Assembly (NCBI RefSeq): GCF_028368975.1
Contig: NZ_JAQNDM010000002.1
Location: 5,822,425 to 5,886,424 of the forward strand
Direction: 5' to 3'
DNA from: Stigmatella ashevillena
GTDB lineage: Bacteria; Myxococcota; Myxococcia; Myxococcales; Myxococcaceae
Length of the DNA stretch: 64,000 nucleotides
A program made the translations under genes and the position numbers. Shown one piece after another: positions 8,949 to 17,038 of the stretch; position 1 is the first letter of the stretch; each line of letters opens with the position of its first letter. Below the pieces are notes generated by a model that searched no databases, was not told the origin of the DNA, and saw nothing but the letters and a program-made list of their open reading frames with translations.

Positions 8949-9013
8949 CCCGTCTCACGGCGGGAAACAGGCTCGGAAGTCTAACGGATGTCCGGAATTC
9001 TTCCCGTCTCACG
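8949..9013. repeat. 11-bp direct repeat upstream of monooxygenase
   Basis: CCCGTCTCACG occurs at 8949-8959 and again at 9003-9013, both in the 245-bp leader between the monooxygenase start and the next gene. The 54-bp period is about five helical turns, which would suit a regulator binding on one face, but nothing else supports this. Confidence 0.4.
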
Positions 9014-9172
9014 CCCCGGCCGGTGAGCAAGCGACAACCCCGTGTATCGCTCGCTTGGTATCTCCACGAGCACGGAGGGGATGCCGCCTGGGGGGTGCCG
9101 GGGCGCGCTCGCACCTCCGGCCGGACGTCCGCACCATGACGGGGTTCTCCCGAATAGCTGGGTAGTCTGCTT

Positions 9173-9613
9173 TTAAGACACCAGACCCCGATCCCGGGCC
9201 AGTTTGATGAGCGGGCTGACATCCTTCTTGAGCCGTTCGGCCAGGTCCGCTGTCACCCCGTCGATGCTCTTGTGCACCGCGAAGTTGTCGTAGGTGCGCG
9301 TGAAGATGATCATCCCCGAGATGACGACGCGCTGGAGGCTGTTCTGCAGCTCCGAGCCTTCGATGATGAGGTTGATCGCCTCGCAGTAGGGGCGCAGCTC
9401 CGCCAGCAGCGTGTTGAGGTTGTTTCGCTCCTCGGCGTTGGGGACCTTCGACTTCGAGTCGATGGAGCCGACGTAGATGAGCGGCTGGCCAATCCGCTGC
9501 TGGGCGGCGGCGACGAGCGACACCACCGCGGCGACGGTGTCCTTGGATGGCGGTTGGGGATACCGGGCGAAGAAGATCCGGTCGATCACATCCGATTTGT
9601 ATGCAGTAGTCAC
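9173..9613 (-). CDS. Unknown protein, paralogue of the protein at 6808-7251
   Basis: Function not recognised; 146 residues, soluble. It is a clear paralogue of 6808-7251 along its whole length, with conserved DRIFFARY near residue 10, PLIYVGSI, KVPNAEERNNLNTLLAELRPYC, IEGSELQNSLQRVVISGM and the C-terminal ARDRGLVS. The start is the GTG at 9613: GAGTGAGGG lies 4-5 nt upstream, and the length then matches the paralogue. The open frame continues upstream to 9817 but that part is unlike the other copy. The two copies flank the monooxygenase gene, which may mean a duplication around it or recruitment of one copy into its operon. Confidence 0.8.
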   Translation of the reverse strand: MTTAYKSDVIDRIFFARYPQPPSKDTVAAVVSLVAAAQQRIGQPLIYVGSIDSKSKVPNAEERNNLNTLLAELRPYCEAINLIIEGSELQNSLQRVVISGMIIFTRTYDNFAVHKSIDGVTADLAERLKKDVSPLIKLARDRGLVS

Positions 9614-9779
9614 AACGCCCTCACTCCTCGACAAGTAACGAGGGCCTGGGGCCGCCGGAGAGGGTACGGGCGGTAGAAGGCAAGCCCTCTTCGAGGGCTT
9701 CATCCTGCACCAAGGCGAGGGAAGGTGGAAAGGAAACTCCCCACCCTCCGGAAATGCAGGTTCTACACGGTTGCTGCGC

Positions 9780-11105
9780 TTACTGGGCCGGCGGGCGAGC
9801 CGTCCACAACTCCACATCCCCTACATAGCTGTCCCACTGGCGCAGGGTGCCGTCGGAGGCCACGCGCAGCAGGGTCAGGAAGCGGCGCAGGAGCGTCTCA
9901 TTGTGAAGGTGCTTGGACAGCAGGTCCAGGTTGCCCTGCCAGTGGCCGTCCTCGCCGCCGTCGTACTCGATGTGCGAGCTGAGGAAGCGGGTAGCCTTTT
10001 GTGGGTCCTTGACGCCCCACGAGGCCACGCACGCGTTGAGCTTCTCCATGAAGCCGGGGGCCAGGTGCCCGGTGACGCCTTCGGCCGCCAGGGGCGCGAC
10101 CAGCAGCAGGAGCGGGTCCTGGTAGAAGCCGATGGCGCTCTCTTGCGAGGCCATGAACTGGCGCGAGGGCAGGTTGGGCTGGGCGATCTCCTTCACGTAC
10201 GTGGGGTTCTCGCCCAGGTGCTCCAGGTCGCGCTCGATGATGATTTCGTGGTTCACCTCACCGGTGAGGTGGCTGATGAAGTGGGTGCGCAGCTCGGTGG
10301 TGGGCGAGTAGCCCACGCAACGGCCCAGCAGCCGCGTGGTGAAGCGCACGAACAGGTGCAGTTGGGTGAGCGCGTAGATGTACTGCTCACGGGTGAGGGT
10401 GCCTGCGTCCACCGAGGTGAAGAAGCGCGCGCTCATCACCGGGGTGAAGAGCTGGTGCTGCAGGGTGTCGAGAATCTCGTGCACGAGGAACGACGGGGAC
10501 AGGGGCTGTCCGGCCTGGGCGGCCTCCTCGGAGGTCTGGTGCAGAAGAAGGTCCAGGCGCTGCGACTTGGCGCGGAAGGCGCCCTTGCCGGGCACGTCCA
10601 CGCGCGCCACGTTCCCCAGGCTCACGAGCCCATAGCGGCGCGCGGTGGGGGTGTCATCGTCCGTCATCAGGAAGGCGGCCACATCCCGGCCCCACGCGCG
10701 GGCGGTGCGCAGCGCGGCGTACATCAGAACGGCCTGGGTGCCCGCCGGGGCATCCGGGGCCACGTGCACGCGGGTGAAGTAGGCCGCGCGCTCCAGCGCG
10801 CTCGAGGCCAGGCGGGTGCGCGTCTGAAAGTCCGAGCCTTCCGCGGCCAGCACGCTGGCGAAGGCCAGGGCCCGGCCCGAGGCGCGGTCTACCACCGCCA
10901 CGTCTTGGCCCAGGGTGTGGCCGAGGCTCTCGGGCGCCAGGAACTCCGCGGCCGCGGACGTCGCCAGCGGCGCGAGCAGGGACGGTTGGGCTTGCGGAGT
11001 CCGCTCGATGACCACATCCAGCTTGTCGGTGGCCTTGTACGTCACCACTTGGGGCCTTGCCCGGGTCTGCCAGAGAGGGGAAGACTTCGACTGGGTAGCG
11101 GTCAT
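9780..11105 (-). CDS. GNAT-like/haem-oxygenase-like diiron oxidase fusion
   Basis: A 441-residue two-part protein. Residues about 20-190 look like a GNAT or FeeM-type acyltransferase (YFTRVHVAPDAPAGTQAVLM and a following helix and strand). Residues about 200-435 match the iron-containing redox enzyme/HDO group of haem-oxygenase-like diiron proteins: a helix with E283, H286 and E287 (TGEVNHEIIIERDLEHLG) and a late helix with H378, E380, D382, D386 and H388 (SSHIEYDGGEDGHW) could supply the metal ligands. Known HDO relatives perform N-oxygenation, desaturation or decarboxylation of small molecules; the reaction here is unknown. ATG at 11105 has AGGAG 8 nt upstream. A nested palindrome (11169-11221) occupies its promoter. 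Confidence 0.8.
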   Translation of the reverse strand: MTATQSKSSPLWQTRARPQVVTYKATDKLDVVIERTPQAQPSLLAPLATSAAAEFLAPESLGHTLGQDVAVVDRASGRALAFASVLAAEGSDFQTRTRLASSALERAAYFTRVHVAPDAPAGTQAVLMYAALRTARAWGRDVAAFLMTDDDTPTARRYGLVSLGNVARVDVPGKGAFRAKSQRLDLLLHQTSEEAAQAGQPLSPSFLVHEILDTLQHQLFTPVMSARFFTSVDAGTLTREQYIYALTQLHLFVRFTTRLLGRCVGYSPTTELRTHFISHLTGEVNHEIIIERDLEHLGENPTYVKEIAQPNLPSRQFMASQESAIGFYQDPLLLLVAPLAAEGVTGHLAPGFMEKLNACVASWGVKDPQKATRFLSSHIEYDGGEDGHWQGNLDLLSKHLHNETLLRRFLTLLRVASDGTLRQWDSYVGDVELWTARPPAQ

Positions 11106-11168
11106 GGGAGCACTCCTGGGAAGCAGCGAGTAGGGGAGGACTGGAGGCCCCATTATCGACGACATCCT

Positions 11169-11221
11169 GGATCAGATTTCAATAGAGGCGTGAAATTTTC
11201 ACACCCCCACTATTCTGATCC
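11169..11221. promoter_or_regulatory. Nested double-dyad operator upstream of HDO fusion gene
   Basis: Three concentric inverted repeats share one centre region. The outer arms are GGATCAGA (11169-11176) and TCTGATCC (11214-11221), a perfect 8-bp match. The middle arms are AATAG (11181) and CTATT (11210). The inner palindrome is GTGAAATTTTCAC (11190-11202), 6-bp arms around one T. It lies 64 nt or more upstream of the ATG at 11105, an unusually AT-rich patch for this genome, and is a likely regulator-binding site. Confidence 0.65.
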
Positions 11222-11269
11222 GACCGTCAGGAGGTGAGTGAAGGTGGGTTCCCTTCACCCGGGGTACCC

Positions 11270-11947
11270 TCAGGGCCGGGGGAAGAGGACCTTCGAGCCC
11301 CCCGACGTCGAGACATGGCGCTGGGTGGGTTGGGTGTCCACATGGATGCTGCTGCCGCCGCTGGCCTCGGCCTCGACGCGCTCGGAGGGGTTGGCCTTCA
11401 CGCGGGTGCCGCCGCTGGCCTCGGCCTCCAGGGCCTTGAGGTGCAGGGCCTGGCCGTGGATCTCGGAGCCGCCGCTGGCCTCCACCTGGAGCAGGTCCGC
11501 GCGCCCCTTCAGCGTCACCTCGGCCCCGCCGCTGGCATCCACCTCGACCTTGGCCGAGTCCAGGCTGTTCACGGACACCTCGGCCCCGCCGCTGGCCTCG
11601 ATGGTGAAGGTGGGGGTGGCGCTGGCCTGCGCCTCCACCGAGGCGCCGCTGGCGGCCTCCACGTGCGTCACCTCGGGGCTGGAGATGGTGAGCAGCACCC
11701 CGCCCCCCCGGCCCTTGCCCATCGTCACCACCAGGTTGCCGTCGTCCACGGAGGTTCGGACCCGCGCCACCGCCTCCTCGTCCCCGGAGATGCGCACGGA
11801 CTTGGGGCCCACGCTCACGCGGGCCTTGATGCCACTGCTCACCGAGACGCCCTGGAAGTCATCGACCTCGCGCGTCTGCTCCTGGGCGAGGGCGCCGAAG
11901 GACAGGCACAGGACAGGCAACAAGGGGACGGCACGCAGGGTCTTCAT
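11270..11947 (-). CDS. Secreted DUF2807 (head-GIN) beta-helix protein
   Basis: A 225-residue exported protein. A signal peptide covers residues 1-21 (LLPVLCLSFGALAQ). The mature part is the DUF2807/head-GIN domain, opening REVDDFQGVSVSSGIKARV, then repeating a strand unit ending in ASGG or SGG about every 20 residues (VEASGGSEI, AEASGGTRV, AEASGGSSI). Such regular spacing suits a right-handed beta-helix. No enzymatic residues are visible. Members of this family are periplasmic or surface proteins whose function is not established. The gene stands alone between the fusion gene and the kinase, each separated by about 100-160 nt. Confidence 0.88.
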   Translation of the reverse strand: MKTLRAVPLLPVLCLSFGALAQEQTREVDDFQGVSVSSGIKARVSVGPKSVRISGDEEAVARVRTSVDDGNLVVTMGKGRGGGVLLTISSPEVTHVEAASGASVEAQASATPTFTIEASGGAEVSVNSLDSAKVEVDASGGAEVTLKGRADLLQVEASGGSEIHGQALHLKALEAEASGGTRVKANPSERVEAEASGGSSIHVDTQPTQRHVSTSGGSKVLFPRP

Positions 11948-12043
11948 GAGAGGGCTCCCGGGAGGAAGGGGGCCCTCGCGGGCCCGGGTTCCCGGCGGTA
12001 CGCATGGGCCGGGGAGCCATTGCCTGGAGAGGGTGGGGCGCGG

Positions 12044-14470
12044 CTAGTCCGGGACGAGCTGGTCCAGGTTCACCCGGACCGAGCTGTTCTCCCCGCTCTT
12101 CACTTCCACCGCGAGCCGCAAGTTCTTGCCGTTGGGGTGGACGAGCCGCAGGGAATGCCGGCCGGACTGGAAGTCCAGGTTGAAGAAGGGGGTCTCCCCC
12201 AGGAAGCGCTTGCCCAGGTAGACCTTCGCATAGGGATCCGTGACGAGGGTGAGCGAGCCCATCGCGGCCGGAGGGGCCGGGGACGGCGCGGCCGGTTTGG
12301 CTTCCTTGCGGGCGCGCTTGGCGGGGCGCGGCGTCTGCTCCGCCTGGGGCTTGGCGAGGGGCTGGGTGGCCTCGTCGTCTGCCTCATCGCCGGAAGGGCT
12401 GTCCACGGGAGCGCTGTCCACCGGGGGCTCGGTGGGCGCGGGCACAGCGGGCTCTGGCGGAACGGGTTGCGGGGCTTCCGTCAGTGCCTCGGGGGCTGGA
12501 GCCGGAGGCGGCGTGGTGGGCGGGGGAGGGGAGGGCGCCGGTTTGGCCACGGGCTTGGTGGTGGGCAGGGGCTCCAGCAGGCCGCGCGGCGGAGGCGACT
12601 CGTCGGCCCAGAGAGACTCCAGGTGGCGCACGTCCCACCCGAGCGCCACCGAGGCCGCGATGCCACCGCCCACCCCGAGCAGCAGGGCCACCCCCGCGAA
12701 GAGTCCCCAGCGTCCCTTCCATTTCGAGTCGGCCGCACCGTACGAGCCCGTGGCGGCATGGGCCTCATTCTCCTCGGGGATGAGCGTCTCGTTGGTGTCG
12801 GCGGTCGGCTCGTCGCTCCCGATCATCGGAGAGACCTGGTAGGGGCGGGTGACGAGATCCTCTGAGTCGGACTCCTCCTCGGCCGGAGGCGGAGCGGGCC
12901 GAGGCGGGGCAGGGCGGGCCTGGAAGTTGCCCGTGGCGCGGGGAACACGCTCGCTGGAGGCCGAGCGAGGCCGGGACGGAGGCCCTTTCCGGAGGGTGTC
13001 TTCGGTGGACGGCGGCTGGGCGCGGCCGGAAGGATCGGTGGAGGCCGATGAGGACTCTGGGGACGGAACCGGGGGGGCCGGGCGCTTGGCGGCCACGGGC
13101 TCCGGCGTCGAGCGGCGTCCGGCTTCCGAAGCCGTCACGGGCTGGAGCGCGCCATTGGTGCGCCGGCGCGGAGAAGCCTCGGGCGCCGTCACGGAGGGAA
13201 GCGAGCCATTCGTGGCCCGGCGGGGAGCGGGGGGAGGCGGGGGCCGGGCCGGGGGGTCCTGCGGAGGAGGGGCGGCGACCTGGGTCTCCTCGGACATGGA
13301 GGGCCGGGCCGAAGCGGGCAGCGTCAGCGCGGAGGCCGAGGCCATCCGGGAAGGGATGGGCAGCGCGGGGGTGATCTGCGGCAGGCCGGAGGGGGCAGGG
13401 GGGGCGGGGGGCTCGGGGGGGAGCGAGGGCAGGGCGAAGATCTGCGACAGGCGCATCTCGCCGGTGGTGTCGCCGCTCAGGTCCTGGCCGGACATCAACA
13501 GCTGCCGGGTCTGCTCGCGCCGATCGGCGAACAGGCGCTGCATCAGCTCGCCGATCTGCTCCGGGTGCCAGACGAGGGGGCCCACGGCCCGCTCCAGCGC
13601 GCGCGCGAACTCCAGCGTGGAGGCGTAGCGGTCCTCGCGCCTGCGGGCGAGGGCCTTGAGCACGATGGCATCCAGCTCCGGCGGCACCGCCTTGTTGGCG
13701 CGCGAGGGCGGAGGCACCTGTCCGTGCAACACCGCGCCCGCGCCCGCCTCGGGCGTCTTCGCATGGAACAGGCGCAGGCCCGTGAGGCACTCGTGCAGCA
13801 CCACGCCCAGGCTGAACAAGTCACTCCGGGCATCCAGCGGCTCGCCGAGCAGCTGCTCCGGGGACATGTACCCGCTGGTGCCCTTCACCATGCCCACCTG
13901 GGTGCGGCCCCGCCGCGCCAGGCTCTTGGCGATGCCGAAGTCCAGCAGCTTGGTGACGCCCTCGTACGTCACCATGATGTTCTTCTCGGCCACGTCCCGG
14001 TGGACGACGGGCGAGGGCCTGCCCAGCGGATCCGTGAAGGTGTGGGCGTAGTGCAGTGCCAGCGCCGTGTCGCGCGCGGACGCCAGGGACAGGCCCATGG
14101 GGATGGCCTGGTGGGCGAGTCGGCACGCCTTGGCCACCTCCACCAGCGTGGCGCCCGGTACGAACTCCAGGGCCAGGAACAGCTCGCCCTCGGCCACATC
14201 CAGATCGAACACCTGGGCGATGTGCGGGTGGTTGAAGGCGGCCGTCACCTTCGCCTCGTCCAGGAACATCCGGACGAACTCCTCCTCTCCTTTGATGTCC
14301 GGGAGGATCTGCTTGAGCACCACCAGCTTGCGGAAACCCGCCAATCCCCGCTGGGAAGCGAGGAAAATCTCCGCCATTCCGCCCGTGGACAGGCGGCAGA
14401 GCACCTCGTATTTGCCCAGTTTCCGGCCGCTGAAAGCGTCCGGCGTGAGCGGCAGCGTGGACCCGGCCAT
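12044..14470 (-). CDS. Ser/Thr protein kinase with long Pro-rich linker and PEGA domain
   Basis: An 808-residue transmembrane Hanks-type kinase with the same architecture as the kinase at 42-1709. The kinase domain (about 18-285) has LSTGGMAEIF, the ATP lysine in VVLKQIL (K53), HRDVAEKN, DFG and a TSGYMSPEQ activation segment. Residues 300-590 are a Pro/Ala/Arg-rich disordered linker. A TM helix (GLFAGVALLLGVGGGIAASVALGW) follows, then another Pro-rich spacer, and a C-terminal PEGA domain (GSLTLVTDPYAKVYLGKRFLG) outside the membrane. No Shine-Dalgarno is seen before the ATG at 14470: the preceding 15 nt are pyrimidine-rich, so it may be leaderless or weakly translated. It is divergent from the PilZ gene at 14956 and shares its control region. 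Confidence 0.92.
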   Translation of the reverse strand: MAGSTLPLTPDAFSGRKLGKYEVLCRLSTGGMAEIFLASQRGLAGFRKLVVLKQILPDIKGEEEFVRMFLDEAKVTAAFNHPHIAQVFDLDVAEGELFLALEFVPGATLVEVAKACRLAHQAIPMGLSLASARDTALALHYAHTFTDPLGRPSPVVHRDVAEKNIMVTYEGVTKLLDFGIAKSLARRGRTQVGMVKGTSGYMSPEQLLGEPLDARSDLFSLGVVLHECLTGLRLFHAKTPEAGAGAVLHGQVPPPSRANKAVPPELDAIVLKALARRREDRYASTLEFARALERAVGPLVWHPEQIGELMQRLFADRREQTRQLLMSGQDLSGDTTGEMRLSQIFALPSLPPEPPAPPAPSGLPQITPALPIPSRMASASALTLPASARPSMSEETQVAAPPPQDPPARPPPPPAPRRATNGSLPSVTAPEASPRRRTNGALQPVTASEAGRRSTPEPVAAKRPAPPVPSPESSSASTDPSGRAQPPSTEDTLRKGPPSRPRSASSERVPRATGNFQARPAPPRPAPPPAEEESDSEDLVTRPYQVSPMIGSDEPTADTNETLIPEENEAHAATGSYGAADSKWKGRWGLFAGVALLLGVGGGIAASVALGWDVRHLESLWADESPPPRGLLEPLPTTKPVAKPAPSPPPPTTPPPAPAPEALTEAPQPVPPEPAVPAPTEPPVDSAPVDSPSGDEADDEATQPLAKPQAEQTPRPAKRARKEAKPAAPSPAPPAAMGSLTLVTDPYAKVYLGKRFLGETPFFNLDFQSGRHSLRLVHPNGKNLRLAVEVKSGENSSVRVNLDQLVPD

Positions 14471-14577
14471 GTGAGGAAGAGGAGTCTATACCTCAATGCT
14501 GGGTCATTTCGGAGGGACGCAGTGCGCCAAACCGCCCCTCCCCGCGCGACCTGATCCAGCCAAGGTGATCTTCTTCA

Positions 14578-14603
14578 ACTGGATCTGAACCTGTTGATCC
14601 AGT
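14578..14603. promoter_or_regulatory. 8-bp perfect inverted repeat, possible operator
   Basis: ACTGGATC (14578-14585) and GATCCAGT (14596-14603) are separated by 10 nt, about two helical turns between half-site centres. A third copy of GATCCAG lies at 14553-14559. The site is about 110 nt upstream of the minus-strand kinase. Confidence 0.5.
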
Positions 14604-14869
14604 AACCCCTGGATTTTCCGAGGGGTGGACACGCACCCCGCAATGACCCAGACTTCCTGGAACAGGTCGCATCCGCTGAGACCCGGGGGGGGTCATGGCA
14701 GGGCCGAAGCGCTTTCAAAGGCGGGAAAGTGGACATTGCAACGGCCACAAAGGACGAACGCCGTGCAGGCCCAGTGCGGAGTACCGCACACCCAAAAAGC
14801 TGTGGACCTTGCCCTTGGGTCCGAGGCAGATGCGCCCCTGACGAAAGCTGCTAACCCTGAGAGAGAAAA

Positions 14870-14885
14870 ATTCCCTTAGGGGAAT
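14870..14885. promoter_or_regulatory. Inverted repeat upstream of PilZ gene
   Basis: ATTCCC and GGGAAT flank TTAG, about 70 nt upstream of the ATG at 14956, inside the AT-rich segment. It could be an operator or an early RNA hairpin. Confidence 0.4.
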
Positions 14886-14955
14886 ACCGCAGAACCGTGT
14901 TATGAAATTGTTCTGCTATAACGAAAAAGTATTTTCCATCGGTCACGGAGCTCCC

Positions 14956-17019
14956 ATGCAGGCGGACAACCGGATGTCGACCCGTGAGTCAATTCTGGGC
15001 TACCGGATGGGAACGGCGTTGTCGGCGGTCGCCTCCTTTGGCGATGAGCAAGGCTCCGAAGGTCGGCTGGTGCAACTGTCGCTGGAGCATCTGACGCTGC
15101 ACATGGCCTCCTGCACCTCGCTGCGCCCGGGCCAGGCGGCCTCGGTGGTGCTGGGGCTGGGCAACCGGTGCACCCCGTCGCTCCAGGCCGAGGTGATGGA
15201 CGTCTCGATGGGTGGCCCCGAGATGTCGCCCGAGCTGAGCCTGCGCTTTGTCGCGCCCCCCCTGGACACGGGTCGGCAGATCGTCTCCGCCCTGGAGATG
15301 CTGCGCGAGAACGGCCACCTGGTGGTGCCCGAGGCCCGGCCGGTGTGGAAGGAAGTCATCACCCGCGAGGAGCGCATTCTGCGCATCAGCGAGGCGCTGG
15401 CGGCGCGCAGCACGCGCGGCGTGGCGCGGCTGGAGGATGGCACCCGCGTGGAGGTCCGCGCGGCGCTGTTCGACAAGTACGATGGGACCATTGGCTGGGC
15501 GGCCGAGGTGCCGCTGCCCGCGCGCCCCTTCACCATGGAGGCCTTCGGTTACAGCTCGGTGCTGCACTTCCGCGTGGATCAGGCGCGTGAAGAGGGCGGG
15601 CTGTGGGTGATGCCGCTGCCGGTGGAGCTGACGCGCTTCCGCCACCGCTGGCTGCGCCGCGCCCCCATCACCATCGACTGTTTCCTGTCCTTCAACCACC
15701 CGCTCTGGCCGCAGGTGAGCGTGCGCCGCTCGCTGATGGACATCTCCTATGAGGGCTTGTCCTTCATGACGGAGCCCGGTGAGGACCTGCTCTACCCGGG
15801 CATGCGCGTGCCGGTGATGGAGGTGGAGATGCCCAACCGCGCCCCGGTGAAGCTTCTGGCCGAGGTGCGCAACATCTCCACCACCCCCAAGGGCCGCCGC
15901 TGCGGCATGTGGGTGTGTCCCATCAACGAGGAGCAGGGCCTGGCCTGGCGCGCCATGGTGGAGGAGCAGATCCACCCGCGCACCCGCACCTCCGGCGACT
16001 GGAACGACGCGGTGTGGGACATGTACGAGAAGTCCGGGTACTTCCGGCTCTCGGGCAAGGATCCGACGAAGTTCGACGCCTTCAAGCGCGAGTTCTACGA
16101 GACGCAGAACAAGCTGGTGGGCCGTCCCCGCCTGGGCTTCCGCATCGTGAAGCCCCTGGATGGCTCCAAGGTGGAGGCCTCCATCTCGGTGGCCAAGCCC
16201 TACGGCACCAGCTGGATGACGCACATGGTGGCGCGCCAGCACCCGACTGGGCCCGAGGGCAAGAAGGCCTCGGCGCGCGAGGCGCTGCGCGACATCTACC
16301 TGCGCGGCTACGAGCCGGCGCAGCTGGACCCGGAGGTGAAGTGGTTCTTCGGGTACTTCGAGGCGCGCGTGCGCTGGTCGCGCTACGCGATGTTCGACTT
16401 CGCCCAGTGGTACGAGCACACCGGGCAGTCGGCCGCGATCGACTTCCGGCTGATGGAGGGCGAGACGGACCGCGCCTGGGAGCCCATCCCCGAGGGTGTG
16501 GACGTCGGCCAGCCCACGCCGGACGAGCTGGCGGTGTTCTTCAAGCACGTGGAGCAGACCAAGCCCCTGGCGTTCCGCGAGGCGCTGGACCTGGTGCCCG
16601 AGCGCTTCGACATGCAGGCCACGCGCGCGCTGTGGGACAGCGCCAAGCTGTCGCGTGAGCGCGAGGTGTTCGTCGCGCGCGTCGGTGGCAAGCCGGTGGC
16701 GGTGGGCATCGCCGAGACGGCCACCCCGGGCTTCAACCTTTTCCAGATCCTCGACAGCGTGCGCATCATCCCGCTCATCGAGGACACGCGGCCCGAGGCC
16801 CAGCAGGGCATGTTCGGGTTGCTCACGCGCGCCGCCGAGTGGTTCCGCGAGCGCAACCGCCGCCTCTTCATCCACTACGTGGAGTGCACCAACGTGGAGT
16901 ACGCCGAGCGCGCCGCGCTGGCGGACCTGGGCGAAGGCGTGCTGTGGATCATCTCCGCCGGCCTGCTGCCCGAGTTCCTCGAGCACCTGTGCGAGGCCAC
17001 CACGCCGCGCGCCGAGTAG
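14956..17019 (+). CDS. PilZ domain protein with C-terminal GNAT-like domain
   Basis: A 687-residue cytoplasmic protein likely to bind cyclic di-GMP. The clearest PilZ signature is RHRWLRRAPI followed about 45 residues later by DISYEGLSF, which fit the RxxxR and (D/N)xSxxG motifs. The first 110 residues look like a second, degenerate PilZ-like unit (VQLSLEHLTLHMASC to LSLRFVAP). A middle region (about 330-480) is unassigned, and the last 200 residues resemble a GNAT-type acyltransferase (REREVFVARVGGKPVAVGIAE and QQGMFGLLTRAAEWFRERN). ATG at 14956 has GGAG 5 nt upstream; an ATG 54 nt earlier has none. It is monocistronic and divergent from a Ser/Thr kinase. It may be an output of c-di-GMP signalling in motility or development, by inference. 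Confidence 0.85.
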   Translation: MQADNRMSTRESILGYRMGTALSAVASFGDEQGSEGRLVQLSLEHLTLHMASCTSLRPGQAASVVLGLGNRCTPSLQAEVMDVSMGGPEMSPELSLRFVAPPLDTGRQIVSALEMLRENGHLVVPEARPVWKEVITREERILRISEALAARSTRGVARLEDGTRVEVRAALFDKYDGTIGWAAEVPLPARPFTMEAFGYSSVLHFRVDQAREEGGLWVMPLPVELTRFRHRWLRRAPITIDCFLSFNHPLWPQVSVRRSLMDISYEGLSFMTEPGEDLLYPGMRVPVMEVEMPNRAPVKLLAEVRNISTTPKGRRCGMWVCPINEEQGLAWRAMVEEQIHPRTRTSGDWNDAVWDMYEKSGYFRLSGKDPTKFDAFKREFYETQNKLVGRPRLGFRIVKPLDGSKVEASISVAKPYGTSWMTHMVARQHPTGPEGKKASAREALRDIYLRGYEPAQLDPEVKWFFGYFEARVRWSRYAMFDFAQWYEHTGQSAAIDFRLMEGETDRAWEPIPEGVDVGQPTPDELAVFFKHVEQTKPLAFREALDLVPERFDMQATRALWDSAKLSREREVFVARVGGKPVAVGIAETATPGFNLFQILDSVRIIPLIEDTRPEAQQGMFGLLTRAAEWFRERNRRLFIHYVECTNVEYAERAALADLGEGVLWIISAGLLPEFLEHLCEATTPRAE

Positions 17020-17038
17020 GGCCCTTTGCTCGCGAGCC

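Larger units (their letters stand above)
14471..14955. other. 485-bp divergent control region between kinase and PilZ genes
   Basis: No convincing gene is present; an 84-codon open frame at 14625-14879 lacks a ribosome site and family features. The region holds two clean inverted repeats (14578-14603 and 14870-14885) and becomes AT-rich from about 14865 to 14940, just before the PilZ gene, which is where its promoter should be. Confidence 0.6.

Noticed and set aside
14625-14879. An 84-codon plus-strand frame in the kinase/PilZ gap
   Set aside because: No ribosome site, no domain, low-complexity content; treated as non-coding.
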